Assembly: GCA_963630555.1 (NCBI GenBank)
Contig: CAVGND010000031.1
Coordinates: 1 to 20,525, forward strand
Length of the DNA: 20,525 bases
Direction: 5' to 3'
Source of the DNA: CAVALG01 sp963630555
GTDB taxonomy: Bacteria > Bacillota > Clostridia > Oscillospirales > Acutalibacteraceae
Program-made: the position numbers and the translations under genes
Notes under the pieces: generated by a model
Told to the model about the DNA's origin: nothing
The model's input: the letters and a program-made list of their open reading frames with translations, nothing else
The model's database searches: none
In this document: in pieces, positions 16,236-20,525 of the stretch
Layout of the letters: each line of letters starts with the position of its first letter
Position numbering within the stretch: position 1 is the first letter of the stretch

Positions 16236-16373
16236 GTGAAAAAGAATCAACAGAACAGACAAAATCAGCAAAATCAGCAAAATCAGCAAAACCGGCAAGA
16301 TCAACAAAACCGGCAACAAAACCAAAATCAACAGCAGCAGGATCAGCAGCAGCAGCAGAATCGGCAGTTCTGA
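16236..16373 (+). CDS. 45-residue Gln/Asn-rich small protein
   Basis: A GTG at 16236 preceded by AAGGAAGAAGGTG opens a 45-codon frame ending at TGA 16371-16373. After a Met-Lys-Lys start it is almost wholly Gln and Asn, with scattered Arg and Asp, in repeats such as QNQ and QNR, and ends NRQF. It lacks hydrophobic, aromatic (other than the last Phe) and Cys residues, so it is probably disordered or coiled. A clear intrinsic terminator follows 15 bases later, which supports a real transcription unit. No domain is recognised. The Gln/Asn bias recalls gamma-type small acid-soluble spore proteins, but the repeat pattern is not convincing. Longer frames overlapping it on both strands (16166-16429 plus, 16113-16388 minus) are shadows of the repeat. 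Confidence 0.68.
   Translation: MKKNQQNRQNQQNQQNQQNRQDQQNRQQNQNQQQQDQQQQQNRQF
16260..16289 (+). repeat. Short tandem repeat, 9-bp CAAAATCAG units
   Basis: Three perfect head-to-tail copies of CAAAATCAG (16260-16286) and a partial fourth lie inside the Gln/Asn-rich mini-gene, each encoding Gln-Asn-Gln; CAG runs follow at 16332-16358. Because the unit is a multiple of three, copy-number change would alter length without shifting frame. Confidence 0.75.
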
Positions 16374-16387
16374 GTTCTGTACCTGCA

Positions 16388-16422
16388 AATTCGTCGAACC
16401 CGAGCGGTTCGGCGAATTTTTT
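16388..16422 (+). terminator. Intrinsic terminator of the Gln/Asn-rich mini-gene
   Basis: A 13-bp stem (16388-16400 with 16406-16418, one wobble pair) and a 5-nt loop are followed by TTTTTT (16417-16422) on the plus strand. It also lies at the stop codon of azlD (16421), so it separates the two converging units; on the minus strand the T-run is short. Confidence 0.85.
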
Positions 16423-16744
16423 AAAATAAGAACTGCACCATAAACATATAAGAGAGGGTACCCGTTACCATAGATAAAAGGGTATTATGCCGCCACTTAT
16501 GCAGAACAATTACGGTTGCGGCGGAAATAAGTGCCGGAACCCAGGAGGACGCCTTTAAAAATGTGGTGTTCCTGAAGCAGTACACTATAAGCATACCCAT
16601 AACGGCGTAGGGCAGCACCTCGCCGAGATATACTATGGCTCGGGGCGTACGTTTGCTGAAAACTACAAAGGGGAGAAATCGCAGCACTATTATCGTAAGC
16701 GCCATAACCGCCGCCATAAATAAGGAACGATGTTCGTTTATCAT
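16421..16744 (-). CDS. azlD: AzlD family branched-chain amino acid export subunit
   Basis: This 107-residue, very hydrophobic membrane protein has about four predicted transmembrane segments (roughly 8-28, 38-58, 66-82 and 88-106). It contains the AzlD-typical TIIVLRFLPFVVF and LGEVLPYAVMGMLIVYC. AzlD partners AzlC in exporting branched-chain amino acids (and toxic analogues in B. subtilis); specificity here is inferred. The ATG at 16744 overlaps the azlC stop by one base (TAATG). A longer open frame to 16912 is only an overlap with azlC in another frame. It ends against the terminator at 16388-16422, which serves the opposing gene. Confidence 0.92.
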   Translation of the reverse strand: MINEHRSLFMAAVMALTIIVLRFLPFVVFSKRTPRAIVYLGEVLPYAVMGMLIVYCFRNTTFLKASSWVPALISAATVIVLHKWRHNTLLSMVTGTLSYMFMVQFLF

Positions 16745-17478
16745 TATAAAGCCCCGTCCTTTCGGGTAATCATAGGCTTTTGTAAAAACAGAACCGCCGT
16801 TATACCAAGCATTGCCGGCACAAGAAAATTGTCCGCACCGAATATTAAAAGGCAAAAAAGCGAAATGCCCGCACCGGTAATTACGGGAATATGGTTTTCG
16901 GATTTTTCCCACTGTTCAAGCGTTATTATTATGAAAAGTGCGGTCATGGAAAAATCCACGCCTGTTGTGTTTATATTTACCGCATTGCCGAGCACTGCGC
17001 CGAAAACGCTGCCCGCAACCCAATATAATTGATTAAAAAGCGAAAGCCGGAAATAAAATTTAGGCATATCCAACTTATTCGACTCGACAGAGCAGACGAC
17101 GGAATATGTTTCATCGGTCAGCGCAAATATCAGGTACGGCTTGTACCGACCTGTGTTTTTATACTTCTCAATAAGCGAAACACCGTAAAACATATATCTT
17201 ATATTTACCATCACGCTGAGCATAACGGTTGAAATAAGCGATGCGCCCACGCTCATAACATCGACGGCTACATATTGCATAGAACCGGAATAAATAACTA
17301 TGCTCATGGCAAGCGACCACCACCAAGCAAATCCGTGCGAAGTCATCAGAATTCCGAAGCCCATACCGAGCACGGTGTACCCCGCCATTATCGGCAGCGA
17401 TTTTTTAAAGGCGTATTTAACCGTATACCACGACTTTTCTTTATTTATGTCATTCCGTTTTATCATTGCATTAAACAT
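16744..17478 (-). CDS. azlC: AzlC family branched-chain amino acid exporter
   Basis: The 244-residue polytopic membrane protein is the large subunit of the AzlCD exporter. Recognisable family blocks are LPIMAGYTVLGMGFGIL near the N-terminus, IVIYSGSMQYVAVD, VNIRYMFYGVSL and FALTDETYSVVC; further hydrophobic segments follow to the C-terminus. I place the start at the ATG at 17478, which has AAGGTG upstream; a GTG at 17487 and an ATG at 17466 are less well supported. azlD follows with a one-base overlap, so the two are translated together. The gene diverges from the metal-resistance operon across 242 bases. No Lrp-type regulator gene is adjacent. Confidence 0.93.
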   Translation of the reverse strand: MFNAMIKRNDINKEKSWYTVKYAFKKSLPIMAGYTVLGMGFGILMTSHGFAWWWSLAMSIVIYSGSMQYVAVDVMSVGASLISTVMLSVMVNIRYMFYGVSLIEKYKNTGRYKPYLIFALTDETYSVVCSVESNKLDMPKFYFRLSLFNQLYWVAGSVFGAVLGNAVNINTTGVDFSMTALFIIITLEQWEKSENHIPVITGAGISLFCLLIFGADNFLVPAMLGITAVLFLQKPMITRKDGAL

Positions 17479-17582
17479 TGCCGACACCTTGTTATGAAAA
17501 AATTTTGCTTCCCGCCGATTTTATATATTCCGCCGTTTCAACAAAATGCGGCAAAATACTTGTGAAAGTGCGTCACTACTGA

Positions 17583-17611
17583 ATTTTATCACACTTAAAG
17601 CACAAAGTAAA
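17583..17611 (-). promoter_or_regulatory. Candidate azlCD promoter
   Basis: On the minus strand TTTACT (17606-17611) and TAAAAT (17583-17588) are 17 bp apart, a fair sigma-A match (4/6 and 5/6). It would give a leader of about 100 bases before azlC. I see no strong attenuator in that leader, only short GC pairings around 17531-17552. Confidence 0.4.
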
Positions 17612-17651
17612 TACAGCCTGAAAATATTTGTAAAAAATTTAAACAAAGCTA

Positions 17652-17680
17652 TTGACAAACGAATTACACAATGCTAATAT
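17652..17680 (+). promoter_or_regulatory. Promoter of the metal-resistance operon
   Basis: TTGACA (17652-17657, consensus) and TAATAT (17675-17680) are separated by exactly 17 bp. Transcription would start near 17687, inside the operator palindrome that overlaps the -10, so this strong promoter should be held off by the repressor encoded in the first gene. Confidence 0.85.
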
Positions 17681-17706
17681 ATGAACATACATTCATATGT
17701 TCATAT
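17679..17706 (+). promoter_or_regulatory. ArsR/CadC-type operator palindrome
   Basis: ATATGAACATA (17679-17689) and its exact reverse complement TATGTTCATAT (17696-17706) flank a 6-nt centre. Within it a second, shorter palindrome ATATGAA-6 nt-TTCATAT (17679-17698) shares the left half-site. TGAA/TTCA half-sites of this kind are typical of SmtB, CzrA and CadC operators. It covers the -10 and the start site. GAGGAGA at 17707-17713 just beyond it is the repressor gene's ribosome-binding site. Confidence 0.82.
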
Positions 17707-17720
17707 GAGGAGATGAGAAT

Positions 17721-18098
17721 ATGACCGAAAATTCAAAAAACGAGGTTGCAGGCTGCGAGTATATACATGCGCACGCCGACCTTGTTAAAAAGGTACTTAA
17801 CACCCTGCCGTGCGACGAGCAACTTTATGACCTTGCGGAATTATTTAAAATTTTCGGCGACAGCACACGGGTTAAAATACTCGGCGTCCTGTCGGAGGCG
17901 GAGGTCTGCGTATGCGATTTGGCGCAGATACTGAAAGTAAGCCAATCGGCAGTATCCCACCAATTGCGCGTACTTAAACAGGCACGCCTGGTGAATTTCC
18001 GCAAAGACGGCAAGGTTGTGTTTTACTCGCTTGCCGACGACCATGTAAGAAAAATAATCAACAACGGAATGGAGCATATCAATGAAACGAATATATGA
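17721..18098 (+). CDS. ArsR/SmtB family metal-sensing repressor (CadC-like)
   Basis: The 125-residue winged-helix repressor should bind the operator at 17679-17706 and release it when it binds metal. The alpha-3N site shows Cys63 and Cys65 in EVCVCDL, as in CadC, with possible N-terminal ligands Cys12, His16 and His18. The alpha-5 Zn site is also complete: Asp106, His108, His119 and Glu122, with the same spacing as SmtB Asp104/His106/His117/Glu120. The recognition helix is SQSAVSHQLRVLKQARL (74-90). This points to Cd/Pb/Zn sensing rather than arsenic; the mix of Cys and His near the N-terminus makes the exact preference uncertain. GAGGAGA precedes the ATG by seven bases, and the gene overlaps the HMA gene by 17 bases. 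Confidence 0.93.
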   Translation: MTENSKNEVAGCEYIHAHADLVKKVLNTLPCDEQLYDLAELFKIFGDSTRVKILGVLSEAEVCVCDLAQILKVSQSAVSHQLRVLKQARLVNFRKDGKVVFYSLADDHVRKIINNGMEHINETNI

Positions 18099-18303
18099 AC
18101 TTGAAGATTTGGATTGTGCAAACTGCGCCGCAAAAATGGAAAATGCAATTGCCGAAATTGAGGGCGTTGAAAACGTCAGCGTAAGTTTTATAATGCAAAA
18201 ACTCACGATTGAAGCACCCGACGATAAAATTGACGCAATAATCAAAAAAGCGGTCAAGATCTGCAAAAAAATAGAACCCGACTGCACGATCCTACTCAAA
18301 TAA
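18082..18303 (+). CDS. Free-standing heavy-metal-associated (HMA) domain protein
   Basis: This 73-residue protein is a single ferredoxin-like HMA domain with the metal-binding DCANC motif (Cys12 and Cys15) after the first strand, plus IEGVENVSVSFIMQKLTIE typical of the domain. The Asp before the first Cys is common in Zn/Cd-binding versions rather than Cu chaperones. GGAG lies seven bases before the ATG, inside the repressor gene, so the two are coupled. The next gene encodes a P1B-ATPase without this domain, so the protein is probably its detached N-terminal metal-binding domain or a chaperone delivering metal to it. No stop-codon error or frameshift is needed to explain the split: the pump has its own ribosome-binding site. 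Confidence 0.9.
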   Translation: MKRIYELEDLDCANCAAKMENAIAEIEGVENVSVSFIMQKLTIEAPDDKIDAIIKKAVKICKKIEPDCTILLK

Positions 18304-18318
18304 AAAGGGGGATTTCCC

Positions 18319-20151
18319 ATGAGCCGCAAGCAGAAAAAATCGCTTACGCTTATTATAATATCGCTTTGCCTTTTGGCGGCAGGGTTTATAATTAAAACCG
18401 GCAACGTATGGCTGGATGCTGTTTTACCCTTGACGGCGTACCTTGTTGCGGGATTAGGTGTTTTGAAAAAATCCGCCGTAAACATCTCACACGGCCAAGT
18501 GTTTGATGAAAATTTCCTTATGTCCGTAGCCACGATAGGCGCAATAGCGACGCTTGAATTTAAAGAAGCCGCAGCGGTTATGGTGTTTTATCAAATAGGC
18601 GAATTGTTTGAAAATATCGCCGTCGGCAAAAGCCGAAAATCAATTAAATCGCTTATGCAATTGCGCCCGGACAAAGCGTTTGTCGAACGGGACGGCGTGA
18701 TAACCGAAGCAGACCCTGCCGAGGTTAAAGCAGGAGATACCATTGTTGTAAAAGCGGGCGAGCGCATACCTCTTGACGGCGTTGTAATAAGCGGCGAAAG
18801 TTCGCTTGACACCTCCGCCCTTACGGGGGAATCGGTGCCGCGTACCGTAAAATCGGGCGATACGGCGATCAGCGGATGCGTTAATATTAACGGTACGCTG
18901 CGAATCCGCACGACGGGCGGAATTGAAGAATCAACCGTATCACGCATACTTGCATTGGTTGAAGAATCGGCAGAAAGCAAGGCTCGCACCGAAAGTTTTG
19001 TAACCCGTTTTGCCAAGGTCTACACTCCGATAGTAGTCGGTTTGGCGGTTGCAATCGCGGTTATCCCGTCAATAATAACACTGGATTTTTCAAAGTGGAT
19101 ACAGCGTGCGCTAATATTCCTGGTAGTTTCCTGCCCCTGTGCGCTTGTTATATCGGTTCCGCTTACATTTTTCGGTGCAATCGGCGGCGCTTCAAAAAAA
19201 GGCGTGCTTTTTAAAGGCTCGGTTTATATAGAGCGGCTCGCAAAGGCTGACTCCTTCTTCTTTGACAAAACCGGCACGCTGACCGCAGGGAAATTCACGG
19301 TAAGCCGCTTGGTTCCGCATAACTGCACCGAAGAACATCTTAAAAGCGTGGTGTTATCGGCAGAAAAATATTCAAATCATCCGTTGGCATTGTCGATAAA
19401 GGAAACATTTAAGGATACATCATTCACCGAACCGAAAAACTGCGAGGAAATATCGGGTTACGGAATTAAATGCAGTGTCGGCGGTAAAACGGTATATGCG
19501 GGAAACGCAGGTCTTATGAAAAAAGCCGGCGCCGAATATTTGCAGCCGCAGGATAACGAAACCGCCATTCATATTTGCGAGGACGGACAATATATTGGAT
19601 TTGCGGCACTTTCCGACTCACCTAAAAAAGGCTCTGCCGACGCGGTAAAACAACTTGGAAAGCTCGGTGCCGTGCATATTGCAATGCTTACGGGCGACCG
19701 CAAAAAAACAGCGCTTAAAACGGCTGAAATCATAGGGATTGACAAAGTACACGCAGAACTGTTGCCGCAGGACAAAGCCAAAATTGTCAGTGATTATATC
19801 AAGGGTCATAACGGTATAACGGCATTTACGGGCGACGGTATAAACGATGCGCCGGTTCTGGCACTGTCGGATGTCGGCATAGCGATGGGCGGGCTCGGTT
19901 CAGACGCCGCCATTGAAGCTGCCGATGTAATAATTATGGACGACAACCCGCTTAAAATACCGGAAGCGGTAAGAATTTCACGCGCAGCTTGCAGGATAGT
20001 CAAGGAAAACATTATCTTCGCACTGGGTGTGAAAATTGCGGTAATGATACTCGGCGCATCGGGAATTGCGGGAATGTGGCTTGCGGTATTTGCCGATGTG
20101 GGCGTTTCGGTTCTTGCAATAATCAACGCCATGAGAATGTTAAAAAAATAA
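18319..20151 (+). CDS. cadA: Cd/Zn/Pb-exporting P1B-type ATPase
   Basis: This 610-residue membrane pump exports divalent soft metals at the cost of ATP. It has the TGES actuator motif (169-172), the transmembrane metal-site CPC (272-274), phosphorylated Asp316 in DKTGT, HP at 354-355 and the hinge GDGIND (505-510). Lys572 and Asp593 in the last two membrane helices have the 21-residue spacing of ZntA Lys693/Asp714, marking the Zn/Cd/Pb subclass (P1B-2). CadA and ZntA are usually above 700 residues because of N-terminal HMA domains; here the protein starts directly with membrane helices and the HMA is the preceding gene. GGGGGA precedes the ATG by about seven bases, with a 15-base gap to the HMA gene. 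The operon ends at the terminator 20173-20209. Confidence 0.95.
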   Translation: MSRKQKKSLTLIIISLCLLAAGFIIKTGNVWLDAVLPLTAYLVAGLGVLKKSAVNISHGQVFDENFLMSVATIGAIATLEFKEAAAVMVFYQIGELFENIAVGKSRKSIKSLMQLRPDKAFVERDGVITEADPAEVKAGDTIVVKAGERIPLDGVVISGESSLDTSALTGESVPRTVKSGDTAISGCVNINGTLRIRTTGGIEESTVSRILALVEESAESKARTESFVTRFAKVYTPIVVGLAVAIAVIPSIITLDFSKWIQRALIFLVVSCPCALVISVPLTFFGAIGGASKKGVLFKGSVYIERLAKADSFFFDKTGTLTAGKFTVSRLVPHNCTEEHLKSVVLSAEKYSNHPLALSIKETFKDTSFTEPKNCEEISGYGIKCSVGGKTVYAGNAGLMKKAGAEYLQPQDNETAIHICEDGQYIGFAALSDSPKKGSADAVKQLGKLGAVHIAMLTGDRKKTALKTAEIIGIDKVHAELLPQDKAKIVSDYIKGHNGITAFTGDGINDAPVLALSDVGIAMGGLGSDAAIEAADVIIMDDNPLKIPEAVRISRAACRIVKENIIFALGVKIAVMILGASGIAGMWLAVFADVGVSVLAIINAMRMLKK

Positions 20152-20172
20152 TACGCCTGACGGTTTATCCGC

Positions 20173-20209
20173 CGCGCGGAACGCGTTGCGTTCCGCGCGA
20201 TATTTTTTT
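20173..20209 (+). terminator. Intrinsic terminator of the metal-resistance operon
   Basis: CGCGCGGAACGC (20173-20184) and its perfect complement (20188-20199) form a 12-bp stem with a 3-nt loop. The sequence ATATTTTTTT follows. It lies 22 bases after the cadA stop. Confidence 0.92.
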
Positions 20210-20229
20210 CAAAAAAAAGCCCTAAAACC

Positions 20230-20258
20230 TTGAAAACTGCAATTTTGTGTAGTATTAT
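20230..20258 (+). promoter_or_regulatory. Promoter-like sequence with no gene behind it
   Basis: TTGAAA (20230-20235) and TATTAT (20253-20258) are 17 bp apart. The expected start is near 20265, immediately before the structured segment at 20306-20521. No open frame with a ribosome-binding site follows on the plus strand, so if real it would drive a non-coding RNA or a gene beyond the window. Confidence 0.45.
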
Positions 20259-20305
20259 AATTTAAAAGTTTTTACAGACAAAACAATTGAAGTACAACGG
20301 TTCCT

Positions 20306-20521
20306 AAAACGGAATATTTTCCCGTTTTGTTTGTTTCATCACTTGAAATACGGTAGTATTCCTGCGTTCTTCAACTTCCAAAACAAAAAAATCTTCTAGT
20401 TTTAGGTCGAAGATTTTCGGCAAGCGGTGTGCTTTAGCGGCGCGGCGCCCCGACCGAGGAATACTGTCGTATTGTGAGCGGAGGGCAACAAAGCCGCTAA
20501 AGTATTCCGATTAGCCGAAAA
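20306..20521. other. Densely self-complementary segment: candidate structured RNA or dispersed repeat
   Basis: This stretch has five helices, far more pairing than ordinary spacer. Helix A is AAAACGG with CCGTTTT (20306-20312/20322-20328). Helix B is 17 bp with two wobbles (20347-20363/20457-20473). Helix C is a 9-bp hairpin (20388-20396/20409-20417). Helix D is 8 bp (20414-20421/20514-20521). Helix E is 11 bp with one wobble (20431-20441/20493-20503). D encloses E. B crosses both, so it forms a pseudoknot with them or competes with them. AGTATTCC occurs at 20355-20362 and 20501-20508, and both copies can pair with GGAATACT at 20458-20465. I do not recognise it as RNase P, tmRNA, 6S or SRP RNA. 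The element continues to, or past, the right edge. The transcribed strand is uncertain. Confidence 0.5.
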
Positions 20522-20525
20522 AACC

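Noticed and set aside
16260..16358. Possible CRISPR-like repeat array
   Set aside because: The repeats are direct 9-bp and 3-bp codon repeats without spacers, and no cas gene is present.
16113..16429. Longer open frames on both strands over the Gln/Asn-rich repeat (a Leu-rich minus-strand frame and a Lys/Ser/Ala-rich plus-strand frame)
   Set aside because: Both arise because the CAA/CAG/AAT repeat has no stops in several frames. Neither has a ribosome-binding site, and the frame at 16236-16373 has one together with a matching terminator.
16745..16912. N-terminal extension of azlD up to 16912
   Set aside because: The extension lies wholly inside azlC in another frame and is not membrane-like; the ATG at 16744 with TAATG overlap gives a standard AzlD length.
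17531..17552. Possible attenuator in the azlC leader
   Set aside because: Only a 4-5 bp GC pairing with a long loop is present and no T-run follows on the minus strand.
17841..18533. 230-codon minus-strand frame antisense to the repressor, HMA gene and the start of cadA
   Set aside because: It crosses three coupled plus-strand genes with strong motifs, and there is no promoter or ribosome-binding site for it.

Overview
The window looks like a chromosomal segment of an anaerobic Firmicute, most likely a gut Clostridia lineage (Oscillospiraceae/Ruminococcaceae-like). This rests on three things: the nusB-xseA-xseB-ispA-dxs-tlyA-nadK-argR-recN gene order, which is a Bacillus/Clostridium housekeeping arrangement; purine-rich Shine-Dalgarno sites and near-consensus sigma-A promoters; and a fucose isomerase/mutarotase pair typical of glycan users. 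The taxonomic placement is inference. No rRNA, tRNA, CRISPR array, transposase or phage gene is visible.

Layout. Bases 1-294 hold no substantial gene: a leftward promoter with a possible operator serving a gene beyond the left edge, and a strong hairpin terminator. From 295 to 16165 every substantial gene is on the minus strand. In transcription order these are an RsmF-like rRNA methyltransferase and rmuC. Next comes a near-consensus promoter at 13469-13497 and a tightly packed ten-gene run: nusB, a divergent TsaD paralogue, xseA, xseB, ispA, dxs, tlyA, nadK, argR and recN. A second near-consensus promoter inside the 3' end of recN drives tyrS, and fucI-fucU follow. The ten-gene run joins transcription antitermination, exonuclease VII, the start of isoprenoid synthesis (DXP synthase and prenyl diphosphate synthase), a TlyA-type RNA methyltransferase, NADP synthesis, arginine control and DNA repair. 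Most junctions overlap or abut, so translational coupling is likely.

Divergent from the RsmF-like gene is a 45-codon, almost purely Gln/Asn gene (16236-16373) with its own ribosome-binding site and intrinsic terminator. It is followed by a convergent azlC-azlD branched-chain amino acid exporter pair on the minus strand.

The right end carries a plus-strand metal-resistance operon. A sigma-A promoter is overlapped by a palindromic operator, followed by a CadC/SmtB-type ArsR repressor, a free-standing heavy-metal-binding (HMA) protein, and a CadA/ZntA-type P1B-ATPase lacking its own HMA domain. A perfect 12-bp terminator ends it. The repressor should sense Cd/Pb/Zn and release the promoter; the small HMA protein and the pump then bind and export the metal.

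The last ~300 bases (20210-20525) contain no ordinary gene. They hold a promoter-like sequence followed by a densely self-complementary segment whose helices cross or compete. This is a candidate structured RNA or dispersed repeat, and it runs off the window. It and the Gln/Asn-rich mini-gene are the two least explained items here.
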